A program made the translations under genes and the position numbers. A stretch of 28,445 bases of DNA from Sulfuriferula multivorans (GTDB taxonomy: Bacteria > Pseudomonadota > Gammaproteobacteria > Burkholderiales > Thiobacillaceae): contig JAAFGW010000005.1 of the NCBI GenBank assembly GCA_010365175.1, forward strand, positions 1-28,445, written 5' to 3'. Within the stretch, counting starts at the first letter, position 1. Every line of letters starts with the position of its first letter. This document shows positions 1 to 7,900 of the stretch, one piece after another. A model generated the notes under the pieces. It was not told the DNA's origin and ran no database searches. It saw only the letters and a program-made list of their open reading frames with translations.

Positions 1-1
1 A

Positions 2-901
2 AGCTGGGGTTTCGCCTGCGTCATCGGCATGTCGGGTCAGGCAGTCGCTGCGCAGGTGGCGATTGTGATGAGCGACGACTCAGCGCCCTATCAAGAAGTT
101 TATAAGATGATCCAGGCCCAGCTTACTGCCGCGGGCCATGAAGTTAGCTTGGCCTACTCTGAAGGGCTGGCGGCCAATTCATTGATTGAGGCGCGCCTGG
201 TGGTTGCAGTGGGGGTTCGCGCCGCAGAGGGGGTATCTTCCTGGTCAAACCGTGCACCTGTACTGGCGGTACTGGTGCCAAGGGCCTGGTATATCAAAGT
301 CGGACGTGCCCGTTTGTCTGATGGCGGACGCCGTTCGGTGTCTGCTATTTACCTCGATCAGCCTCTTGACCGTCAGGCGAAGCTGATTCGGCTGGCCTTT
401 CCTGAAGCGCGTCGTGTGGGCGTGTTGTTGAGTGCAGAACAAAAAGGATTGGCGGATGAGCTGGAAGAGGCACTCAGGCCACAACGCCTCGGCCTGATGC
501 ATGCCACAGTGAAGGAAAATGAGCACCTGATGACACCACTCGAGCAGGTGTTGAATGAAGCTGATGTGTTGTTGGCCATCCCCGATCCACTGATTTTTAA
601 TCGCAATACCGCACAAAGCCTTTTTTTGACGTCTTACCGCTACCGTGATCCGGTGGTGGGTTATTCGCGTTCAATGACGCGGGCAGGCGCGCTGGTTTCA
701 CTGTATTCGACGCCCAGCCAAATCGGCCGGCAGGCTGCGGAATGGACGGAGAATGCGCTAAATGGCGCGACGGTGCGTTTGCCTGCGCCCGCGCATCCCG
801 TGTACTTCGAAGTGTCAATCAATGACCAGGTGGCGCGCTCGCTCGGCTTTTCGTTGCCGTCTGAGGCTGAGCTAGAGAAGCGTTTGGGAGAGGTGCGGTA
901 A
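2..901 (+). CDS. Periplasmic ABC-type substrate-binding-like protein (5' end cut by window)
   Basis: The protein resembles the ABC_sub_bind group (PF04392/COG2984-like): a secreted two-lobed binding protein with alternating beta strands and helices throughout. The first ATG in the window is at 29, but the frame is open to the left edge. The residues before and after that ATG read as the end of a signal peptide (hydrophobic stretch, then AVAA and mature QVAIVM), so the true start probably lies outside the window and the entry is partial. No transport permease or ATPase is adjacent. The stop overlaps the start of the following GGDEF-EAL gene by one base (TAATG), suggesting translational coupling. 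By inference it may present a ligand to that membrane sensor rather than to a transporter. The ligand is unknown. The family call is moderately sure; the sensory role is inference. Confidence 0.7.
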   Translation, partial: SWGFACVIGMSGQAVAAQVAIVMSDDSAPYQEVYKMIQAQLTAAGHEVSLAYSEGLAANSLIEARLVVAVGVRAAEGVSSWSNRAPVLAVLVPRAWYIKVGRARLSDGGRRSVSAIYLDQPLDRQAKLIRLAFPEARRVGVLLSAEQKGLADELEEALRPQRLGLMHATVKENEHLMTPLEQVLNEADVLLAIPDPLIFNRNTAQSLFLTSYRYRDPVVGYSRSMTRAGALVSLYSTPSQIGRQAAEWTENALNGATVRLPAPAHPVYFEVSINDQVARSLGFSLPSEAELEKRLGEVR

Positions 902-3000
902 TGACAGCATCATGGGGGATACGGAGTCGCGTGATCGGTTTGGCGGTGTTGCCGGTTGCGATCGTGGGCATGCTGCTGTTGTTCCAGTTAATCAGCGGAA
1001 AAATTGATGATCTTGATGAGTCCTTGCGCACCCGTGCGGTTGCCATCGCGCGTCAGTTGGCGCCAGCGGCCGAGTATGGAGTGGCATCGGGCAATATCAG
1101 AGTCTTGCAGACCCTGCTCGAAAAAACTGCGATAGAGCCTGATGTCCGGGGCGTGGCAGTCTTTACTGAAAACGGCTTACGTTTGGCTCAGGTAGGTCGA
1201 GGCACCTGGATCGACCCGGAAAACGCCAAGCTACCCACTGGACACATTCACCTGATTGAATATCCGAACCGCTTGGTTTATTACGCACCTATCACCCGGA
1301 CTGAAGTGGCGGTCAATGATTATGAGTTGATCGATATTCCGGCTGCAGAGTCCGGGAAACTGGCCCATTTGATTGGCTGGGTCGGGTTGGAGGTTTCACG
1401 TAGCGCGACCATCCAGAGTCAGCGCGATGCCATCCTGCGCAGTTTGCTGATCTTGCTGGCAGGGTTGAGCGTCAGTCTTTACCTGGCTTGGCGCATTGGC
1501 CGTCAGATCACGCGTCCGATCCTGGCGCTGACCCACACCGTCAGTCGTATCGGTGAAGGGCACCTGGACGCGCGCGTGGAACAGACCGGAGAAGCTGAAC
1601 TGGGTGTGCTGCAACGCGGCATCAATCACATGGCGGCACATTTGCAGGCGATGCAGGACCAGATGCAGGAAAAGATCGACCAGGCCACCGCGCGCCTGGT
1701 TTATCAGGCCAGCCACGATGCCTTGACAGGCTTGATCAATCGCCACGAATTCGAACAACGCCTGGAGCGCACCTTGTTGTCGGCGCTCCAGCAAGGCCGT
1801 GAACATGCCCTGTGTTACATGGATCTTGATCAATTCAAGGTGATCAACGATACCTGCGGCCATGCCGCGGGCGATGAACTGCTGTTGCAACTTGCACTGA
1901 TGCTCAAAGGTAATTTGCGTGAACGCGACACGCTGGCTCGCCTGGGAGGCGACGAGTTTGCGCTGTTGCTGGAAAATTGCAGCATCAAGGACGCGCTGGA
2001 AGTGGCGGATACCTTCCGCTCCGAAGTCCAGCGCTTCCGCTTCAAATGGGAAGACCGCATCTTTGCCGTTGGCATGAGCGTGGGCATGGTGGCCATTAAT
2101 CGCGACAGTGGCACAGCAGCGAACCTGTTGTCGGCCGCCGATGCAGCGTGTTATGTGGCCAAGGATCGCGGCCGCAACCAGATCCACTTATATGAAATAC
2201 GGGATATCGATCTGGCGCGTCATCGTGGGGAAATGCAGTGGGTGACGCGTATTCATCGGGCTTTGGAAGAGGGTCACCTGCGCCTGTTCTGGCAGGAAAT
2301 CCGCAGAACGGATGCTGAAGCAGGCAATACGCGCCACGTCGAGTTGTTGTTGCGGATGAAAGACGACGATGGCAGCGATATTTTGCCGATGGCTTTTATC
2401 CCGGCAGCCGAGCGTTATTCCATCATGCCTGCGCTCGATAGCTGGGTAATCGAAGAAACACTACGGCTGTGCAAGCGCTATCTGGCTTTCAGGCAGGCGC
2501 AGCATTGTTTGTTTGCCGTTAACTTATCGGGTGCTTCGCTGAAAGCACCGGCCTTCCGCCAAAAGCTATTGGCGCAACTGCAGGAAAACCCTGCGATGGG
2601 GCCGCATTTATGCTTCGAAATTACCGAGACTGCTGCGATTGGCAATCTCGGAGTCGTGAACGAATTTATCGAAGCCATGCGTGCATTCGGTTGCAGCTTT
2701 GCGCTTGACGACTTTGGCAGCGGGCTGTCGTCATTCATCTATCTGAAGAATCTGAAAGTGGATTTCCTCAAGATTGATGGCGCCTTTGTGCGCGACATCG
2801 CCACCAATCCAGTCGATCGCTCAATGGTCGAGGCCGTCCATCGCATCGGCCATCAGATGGGTCTTAAAACCGTGGCTGAATATGTCGAGTCGGACGAGAT
2901 TCTCGCGATCCTGCGTCAGATCGGGGTGGATTACGTACAGGGGAATGCGGTGCATAGCCCTGAGCCGCTGGAGACTTTATGCGGTACGACTTGTCTGTAG
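901..3000 (+). CDS. Membrane HAMP-GGDEF-EAL c-di-GMP enzyme
   Basis: The 699-residue protein has a transmembrane helix near residues 10-30, a periplasmic sensor domain of about 150 residues, a second helix near 180-202, a HAMP domain to about 250 and a short coiled coil. A GGDEF domain follows with an intact GGDEF signature at about 350-354 and an RxxD inhibitory site (RERD) five residues before it, so it can probably both make c-di-GMP and be inhibited by it. The EAL domain from about 480 reads ELL instead of EAL, but keeps the other catalytic motifs: NLSG, EITE (about 573), DDFGSG (about 603), the lysine in LKID and the glutamate in VAEYVE. Phosphodiesterase activity is therefore plausible. 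Which activity dominates cannot be read from sequence. It is coupled to the upstream binding-protein gene, which suggests a ligand-sensing pair. Confidence 0.9.
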   Translation: MTASWGIRSRVIGLAVLPVAIVGMLLLFQLISGKIDDLDESLRTRAVAIARQLAPAAEYGVASGNIRVLQTLLEKTAIEPDVRGVAVFTENGLRLAQVGRGTWIDPENAKLPTGHIHLIEYPNRLVYYAPITRTEVAVNDYELIDIPAAESGKLAHLIGWVGLEVSRSATIQSQRDAILRSLLILLAGLSVSLYLAWRIGRQITRPILALTHTVSRIGEGHLDARVEQTGEAELGVLQRGINHMAAHLQAMQDQMQEKIDQATARLVYQASHDALTGLINRHEFEQRLERTLLSALQQGREHALCYMDLDQFKVINDTCGHAAGDELLLQLALMLKGNLRERDTLARLGGDEFALLLENCSIKDALEVADTFRSEVQRFRFKWEDRIFAVGMSVGMVAINRDSGTAANLLSAADAACYVAKDRGRNQIHLYEIRDIDLARHRGEMQWVTRIHRALEEGHLRLFWQEIRRTDAEAGNTRHVELLLRMKDDDGSDILPMAFIPAAERYSIMPALDSWVIEETLRLCKRYLAFRQAQHCLFAVNLSGASLKAPAFRQKLLAQLQENPAMGPHLCFEITETAAIGNLGVVNEFIEAMRAFGCSFALDDFGSGLSSFIYLKNLKVDFLKIDGAFVRDIATNPVDRSMVEAVHRIGHQMGLKTVAEYVESDEILAILRQIGVDYVQGNAVHSPEPLETLCGTTCL

Positions 3001-3096
3001 GGCACCTCTAGAAATCGTAGCGAGCGGGCGTCCACCCGCGCACCCTGAAGGGCATAAAGGGCAGGCCGTGGTTGTAAAGCCGCTGAAGCCCTAAAT

Positions 3097-3141
3097 GACT
3101 CCGATCCACTACGCGCTAAAGCGCGTGTGGAGTCGTATGCG
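3097..3141. repeat. Hairpin repeat unit, copy 1
   Basis: The unit starts GACTCCGA, then a 5-bp outer stem TCCAC/GTGGA (3105-3109/3127-3131) and a 6-bp inner stem CGCGCT/AGCGCG (3112-3117/3120-3125) with an AA loop, and ends GTCGTATGCG. It shares flanks and layout with copy 2 at 3238-3282, but the arms differ in sequence while staying paired. Confidence 0.7.
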
Positions 3142-3237
3142 GCAACAACCACGCTCAGCCGGGTGCGCCCGGAGCGGAGGAACCGGAATGTACATAGAAG
3201 ACCATGAGGATTCCGAGCACCGGACGCACCACAAGGG

Positions 3238-3282
3238 GACTCCGACTTTCTACGGGCTGAAGCCCGTGAAAGATCGTATGCG
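3238..3282. repeat. Hairpin repeat unit, copy 2
   Basis: The unit starts GACTCCGA, then an outer stem CTTTC/GAAAG (3246-3250/3268-3272) and an inner stem CGGGCT/AGCCCG (3253-3258/3261-3266) with a GA loop, and ends ATCGTATGCG. Differences from copy 1 are mostly paired substitutions, which is evidence that the fold itself is under selection. Confidence 0.7.
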
Positions 3283-3342
3283 CCCGGATCACGCCCGCGC
3301 AGTAGATTTATTGTGGTGCCCTGTAGGTATTTAGAGGGGCAA

Positions 3343-3552
3343 TCAGCTATTGATCCCGAAGCCGGCATCGATAACGGCCTGTTCCAGCGCAGCACGCGCG
3401 ATAACTGATGGGTCGAACGTTACGCGGGCCTGACCGGGACTCAGGATGACTTCGGCGCTTTGAACGCCAGGCAAGGCAGTGAGCACTTTTTGCACACTGC
3501 TGACACAGCCACCGCAGGTCATGCCGGATACGGATAAGGTGATTTCAGTCAT
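3343..3552 (-). CDS. copZ: CopZ-like copper chaperone (heavy-metal-associated domain)
   Basis: The 69-residue protein is a single HMA domain with the metal-binding motif GMTCGGC (Cys13 and Cys16). Such proteins carry Cu(I) in the cytosol to copper ATPases or regulators. The ATG at 3552 is chosen over an in-frame TTG at 3564, because a GAGG Shine-Dalgarno (3559-3562) lies six bases before the ATG and the HMA fold starts directly after it. No P-type ATPase is adjacent; the Cus efflux operon lies about 13 kb away. The ribosome-binding site lies within a perfect 9-bp inverted repeat (3557-3579). A CopZ role is the usual reading, though a mercury-type or stand-alone HMA protein cannot be excluded. 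Confidence 0.88.
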   Translation of the reverse strand: MTEITLSVSGMTCGGCVSSVQKVLTALPGVQSAEVILSPGQARVTFDPSVIARAALEQAVIDAGFGINS

Positions 3553-3556
3553 GCAG

Positions 3557-3579
3557 AACCTCAAAAACTATTTGAGGTT
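3557..3579 (-). promoter_or_regulatory. Inverted repeat covering the copper-chaperone ribosome-binding site
   Basis: AACCTCAAA (3557-3565) and TTTGAGGTT (3571-3579) form a perfect 9-bp dyad with a 5-base loop. On the transcript the 3' arm contains the GAGG Shine-Dalgarno, so a hairpin would hide it. It could be a translational switch or a DNA operator; which one is not decided by the sequence. Confidence 0.5.
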
Positions 3580-3670
3580 TGATTCTATTCCATCATTGAA
3601 CCAGAAGTTGCCATGCGTGACACGGCGTATTGCCTGTGGCGTGCCTTGGCTTCTTTGATTTGAGGCAGGT

Positions 3671-3979
3671 TTACTTTTTGCGCGGGCGATTGCGCAGGGC
3701 TTCCTTGGTATGGTCAATGAGACGGTCGGCCACAACTTCAGCGTCGACGGCAAAGGAGCCGTCAGCCAGCGCTGCCTTGACTGACTCGATCTTGCCGACA
3801 TCGGTAATATCAACTGAAGCCAGGTCGGATTCAAGCGTGCGGATGCGGGTGCTGGAATCGGTCAAGGTCAGGGAATCACTTGCACCAGAGGGGGGTGCGG
3901 AGGACTTGCCCGCCCCCTTGCCCTTGGTGGACGAAACTTTGGAAGCAGCGGGAGGGGTAATGCGTTTGTCGATTTTCAC
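3671..3979 (-). CDS. flgM: Anti-sigma-28 factor FlgM
   Basis: The 102-residue protein matches FlgM in length and pattern: an N-terminal MKIDKRITPP resembling the family start, a disordered Ser/Thr/Gly/Lys-rich linker, an LTLTDSS motif, and a C-terminal helical sigma-binding part (VGKIESVKAALADGSF, then VDAEVVADRLI). FlgM holds FliA (sigma-28) inactive in the cytosol and is exported through the flagellar hook-basal body once that is complete. The start is GTG with an AGGA-type site upstream. A FliA-type promoter lies at 4034-4060, as is typical for flgM feedback. No flgA, flgN or other flagellar gene is beside it; it sits between copZ and serB. Confidence 0.85.
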   Translation of the reverse strand: MKIDKRITPPAASKVSSTKGKGAGKSSAPPSGASDSLTLTDSSTRIRTLESDLASVDITDVGKIESVKAALADGSFAVDAEVVADRLIDHTKEALRNRPRKK

Positions 3980-4016
3980 GGGGGATCCTGGACGCGTTTA
4001 TACGATCTTTAGACTG

Positions 4017-4030
4017 ATTGAGTACTCAAT
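4017..4030. promoter_or_regulatory. 14-bp perfect palindrome at the predicted flgM transcription start
   Basis: ATTGAGTACTCAAT is a perfect palindrome that starts a few bases beyond the -10 element of the FliA-type promoter, so it covers the expected start site (about 4026). It could be an operator for a dimeric repressor. A chance palindrome is possible. Confidence 0.35.
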
Positions 4031-4033
4031 TGT

Positions 4034-4060
4034 ATATCGGCATCCTGAAGGATTTCTTTA
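4034..4060 (-). promoter_or_regulatory. FliA (sigma-28) promoter for flgM
   Basis: Read on the minus strand the elements are TAAAGAAA (4060-4053), 11 bases, then GCCGATAT (4041-4034). The established sigma-28 consensus is TAAAGTTT-N11-GCCGATAA, so the spacing is exact and the -10 differs only in its last base. The -35 overlaps the serB stop codon (4058-4060). The start codon of flgM lies about 45 bases beyond the predicted start site. Confidence 0.85.
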
Positions 4061-4897
4061 GTGCCCCAGAAGGGGAAGTATCCCGTCCAGCCCAACCTGG
4101 TTCAGTGCATGGCTGGCCTGCTCACGCACCACTGGCTTGGCCCGGTAGGCGATGCTGACACCCGCTTCGGCTATCATTTTCAGATCATTTGCGCCGTCGC
4201 CCATGGCGATAACCTGAGCGGGGGCGAGATTCAGTTCGGACCGCACGCGATTGAGCCAGTCGGCCTTGCCCTGTGCGTCAACGATATCGCCCAGCACCCG
4301 CCCCGTCAGCTTGCCCTCAACGATTTCGAGCGTGTTGGCGACCGTGTAGTCCAATCCTAATCGATGTTTCAGCCGTTCGGTGAAGAAGGTGAATCCTCCG
4401 GATATCAGCAAGGTCTTGATTCCGGCAGCCTGGAGAGTGGTCAGGAGTGTCTCGGCGCCCGGCGAGAGCTTGAGCCGCTCGTCGTACACACGCTGCAAGG
4501 CGGATTGGTCCAGCCCCGCCAGCAGGGACACGCGCTGGCGCAGGCTTTCGGCAAAGTCGATCTCGCCGCGCATGGCGGCCTCGGTAATGGCCGACACCTG
4601 CGGTTTGAGTCCCTGCATGTCGGCGATCTCGTCGATGCACTCGATGGTGATCAACGTGGAATCCATGTCCATCACCAGCAGGCCAAAGTCGCTGATTCGA
4701 CGCTCGGCCGGCACCCAGCCGCAGTCGAGTGCCTGGGCGTCGCAGAATGCAGCCACATCTGGGCGCAGGCTCTCGTCGGCAGACGCCAGTTTGAAAGCGG
4801 TGGCTGAAATGGCTTCGATCGCTGTGGCCGAGGTGAGCTTGGCCAAGTGCTTGAGGCTGGGCGTGGGGATGTCTTTTCCCTGAACAATTAGGTTCAT
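4058..4897 (-). CDS. serB: Phosphoserine phosphatase SerB
   Basis: The enzyme hydrolyses O-phospho-L-serine to serine, the last step of serine biosynthesis. The 279-residue protein has the HAD nucleophile motif DMDST (Asp77 and Asp79), followed by the SerB-typical ECIDEIAD stretch, the second HAD motif in LLISGGF, and the motif IAMGDGANDLKMI with its metal-binding aspartates. The first 70 residues form a shortened N-terminal regulatory-like region, as in other proteobacterial SerB. The gene lies 21 bases downstream of the mfd stop on the same strand and has no obvious Shine-Dalgarno sequence, so it is probably read from the mfd transcript. Confidence 0.95.
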   Translation of the reverse strand: MNLIVQGKDIPTPSLKHLAKLTSATAIEAISATAFKLASADESLRPDVAAFCDAQALDCGWVPAERRISDFGLLVMDMDSTLITIECIDEIADMQGLKPQVSAITEAAMRGEIDFAESLRQRVSLLAGLDQSALQRVYDERLKLSPGAETLLTTLQAAGIKTLLISGGFTFFTERLKHRLGLDYTVANTLEIVEGKLTGRVLGDIVDAQGKADWLNRVRSELNLAPAQVIAMGDGANDLKMIAEAGVSIAYRAKPVVREQASHALNQVGLDGILPLLGH

Positions 4898-4918
4898 GTT
4901 TGTATATAAATCAAGTTG

Positions 4919-7900
4919 TTATTGAAATAACTTAAAAAGTGTTATCACATTGGCGGCGCGGGCTTCAGGCGGCGAACTGACATTCAAACGCAAGCGGTCT
5001 GCCCCCGCCAGTTTAATGTCACGCCGGGTCTGGATCAGTTTGATGATTCTTCCCGGATCGATCGGCGGTTGCGGGATGAACTGCACCAGGATGCTGTCTT
5101 CATTGGCATCGACTTTCATGATCCCCAGCGGTTTGGCAACCAGCCGCAGCCGATGGGTATCGACCAGTGCCCGCGCCGGGTCGGGCAGCAAACCAAATCG
5201 GTCAATCAATTCTTCCTGCAACTCGGTCAGGTCGTCCATGGTATGCACACTGGCCAGGCGCTTGTACAGTACCAGGCGTTCGTGGACGTCGGGGCAATAC
5301 TCCACCGGCAGCAGCGCGGGCAGATGCAGGTTGATTTCGGACACCACACCCAATGGCTGACTCATGTCCGGTTCATGGCCGGCTTTCAGGCTGGCCACCG
5401 CGCCTGCCAGCATGTCGTTATAGAGCGAAAATCCGACTTCGATAATTTCGCCACTCTGTTTGTCGCCCAGCACTTCGCCCGCGCCACGAATTTCAAGGTC
5501 GTGCATGGCGAGATGAAATCCTGAGCCCAATTCCTCCATTAATTGAATGGCTTCCAGGCGTTTCTTCGCCTGAGGTGTCAGGGTGCGGTCCTCTTCCACC
5601 AGCAGGTAGGCGAAAGCCTGATGGTGCGACCGTCCCACCCGGCCACGCAACTGGTGCAATTGCGCCAGGCCAAACTTGTCGGCCCGGTTGATCAGGATGG
5701 TGTTGGCGGTGGGGATGTCGATGCCGGTTTCGATAATGGTGGTGCACAGCAGGACGTCGTAACGCTGCTGGTAAAAGTCCCGCATCACCTGTTCCAACTC
5801 GCGTTCACTCTGTTGCCCGTGACCCACGCGAATGCGCGCTTCGGGCAGCAGTTTGACCAGCGTCTCGAACATGTTCTGGATGGTGCTGACTTCGTTGTGC
5901 AGGAAATACACCTGGCCGCCGCGCTTCAGTTCGCGCAGCACCGCCTCGCGAATCAACCCGCTGGAAAATGACTGGACAAAGGTTTTAACCGACAAGCGCT
6001 TTTGCGGCGCGGTTGCAATCACCGAAAAGTCGCGGATGCCTTCGAGCGACATCGCCAAGGTGCGCGGAATCGGGGTGGCAGTCAGCGTCAGCACGTCGAC
6101 TTCGGAACGCATCGCTTTCAGCTGCTCCTTCTGGCGCACGCCAAAACGGTGCTCCTCGTCCAGAATCACCAGGCCCAGGCGGGCGAACTTCACGTCCTTC
6201 TGGATCAGCCGATGGGTGCCGATGATGATGTCGAGTTTGCCGTCCTTCAAGGCTACCAAAGCTTCAGCCTGCTCCTTGGGGGTGCGGAAGCGCGATAGCT
6301 CAGCGAGCTTGATCGGCCAGGCCGAGAAGCGGTCAGAGAAATTCTGAAAATGCTGTTCGGCCAGCAGCGTGGTGGGCACCAGCACCGCCACCTGATAGCC
6401 CCCCATCACCGCCATGAAGGCGGCGCGTAACGCGACTTCGGTTTTGCCGAAGCCGACGTCGCCACACACCAGCCGGTCCATCGGCTTGCCGGACTGCATG
6501 TCGGCCATCACCGCCAGAATCGTGGCGGCCTGGTCGGGCGTTTCCTCGTAGCCAAAGCCTTCGGCAAAGGCTTCGTAATCGTGCATTGAAAACTGGAAGG
6601 CGTGGCCCTCGCGCGCGGCGCGCAGGGCATACAGGTTGAGCAGTTCGGCCGCGGTGTCGCGGGCCGCCTTCATGGCACGGTTACGGGCTTTTTCCCATTG
6701 GTCGGTGCCGAGTTTATGCAAGGGCGCTGCGCCTTCTCCCGCGCCGCTGTAACGTGAAATCAGGTGCAGGTTGGCGACCGGGACGTAGAGCTTGTCGCCC
6801 TTGGCATATTCCAGGTGCAGAAACTCGGTGTCGCCGTCGCCCAGATCCATATTGATCAGGCCGATATATTTCCCAACGCCGTATTGCGCGTGGACCACCG
6901 GGTCACCTGGCTTCAGTTCCGACAAGTCGCGCAGCAGATTGTCGATCTGCGTCGCACGGACTTCGCGCGCGCGCCGGGTTTTCGGCGGGATCGCGTAGAG
7001 TTCGGTTTCGGTGATGACAGCCAATTGCGCGTCGCTGCTGACAAAGCCTTCGGCCAGCGGGCCGTGCGTCAGCAGAATGCGGTCGCCGTGTTGCTGGCAG
7101 TCGGCCCAGCTGTTGCATAGGGTGGCCTGGATGCCGTGTTCGGCCAGGTATTCGTGCAGGGTTTCGCGACGGCCGGCCGAGGGCGCGATGATCAGTGTCG
7201 AGCCCTTGAAGCCATCGATAAACCCGGCGAGGCGCGCAACCGGGTGCGTTTCACGACGGTCAACGGAAATGGGGGGGACGGCATGTGTCGGCCCGGCGCC
7301 TGCCTGCTGAATGTCTAGCCGCGTATACGCCTTGGCCAGCGTGAAGAACGTTTCGGTCTGTATGAACAGGTCTGCGGGCGGCAACAATGGGCGGTCCTTG
7401 TCGCCAGCCAACAAACGGTGCCGGCTTTGTGTATCGGTCCAGAACGCCTGGCCTGCCGGATCGAGTGCGCCGTGGCTGACCAGTTTGGTCTGTGCGGGCA
7501 GGTAGTCGAACAGCGTCGCGGTCGCGTCGAAAAACAGTGGCAGGTAATACTCGATACCGGCCGGTGCGAGGCCATTGCTGACGTCTTTATACAGCTTGGA
7601 CTTGGAGGGGTCGCCCTCAAAGCGCTCACGGAAATTCTGCCGGAAGCGGGTGATGCCGGTTTCATCTAGTGGAAATTCCCGTGCGGGCAGCAGCCGAATC
7701 TCGCCCACCGGATAGATGCTACGCTGGGTGTCGACGTCGAATGCCCGCAGCGATTCGATTTCGTTGTCGAACAGATCGATGCGGTAGGGCAGGGTGCTGC
7801 CCATGGGAAACAGGTCGATCAAGCCGCCGCGGATCGAAAATTCGCCCGGCGCGAACACCTGATTCACATGCGAATAGCCCCCCAGTGTCATTTGGGCGCG

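Larger units (their letters stand above)
3000..3341. repeat. Structured, inverted-repeat-bounded noncoding element (MITE- or RNA-like)
   Basis: This gene-free stretch begins at the stop codon of the GGDEF-EAL gene. Its ends form an imperfect terminal inverted repeat: GGGCACCTCTAGAAAT at 3000-3015 against the reverse complement of a matching stretch around 3326-3341 (GCCCCTCTAAATACC). Inside are many nested stems: GCGGG/CCCGC at 3024-3028/3035-3039; a 9-bp perfect stem 3067-3075/3145-3153 continued by a 5-bp stem 3079-3083/3139-3143; GGTGCG/CGCACC at 3162-3167/3225-3230; CGGAAT/ATTCCG at 3084-style spacing, that is 3184-3189/3210-3215. Two related hairpins sit at 3097-3141 and 3238-3282. A 79-codon open frame (3095-3334) runs across these stems and is not credible as a gene. 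No clear target-site duplication was found. It could be a nonautonomous transposon, an insertion-sequence remnant or a mobile structured RNA. Confidence 0.6.

Noticed and set aside
1396..2187. 263-codon open frame antisense to the GGDEF-EAL gene
   Set aside because: It has no recognisable domain, and the plus-strand frame has intact GGDEF motifs across the same region.
3095..3334. 79-codon open frame inside the structured element
   Set aside because: It runs across both hairpin units and nested stems and its codons are dictated by the pairing. It has no ribosome-binding site and no family resemblance I recognise.
3000..3341. Group II intron or known IscB omega-RNA
   Set aside because: GTGCG-like and TATGCGG-like fragments occur, but no domain V, reverse transcriptase or IscB gene is present, and the spacing does not fit. 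Left as unknown.
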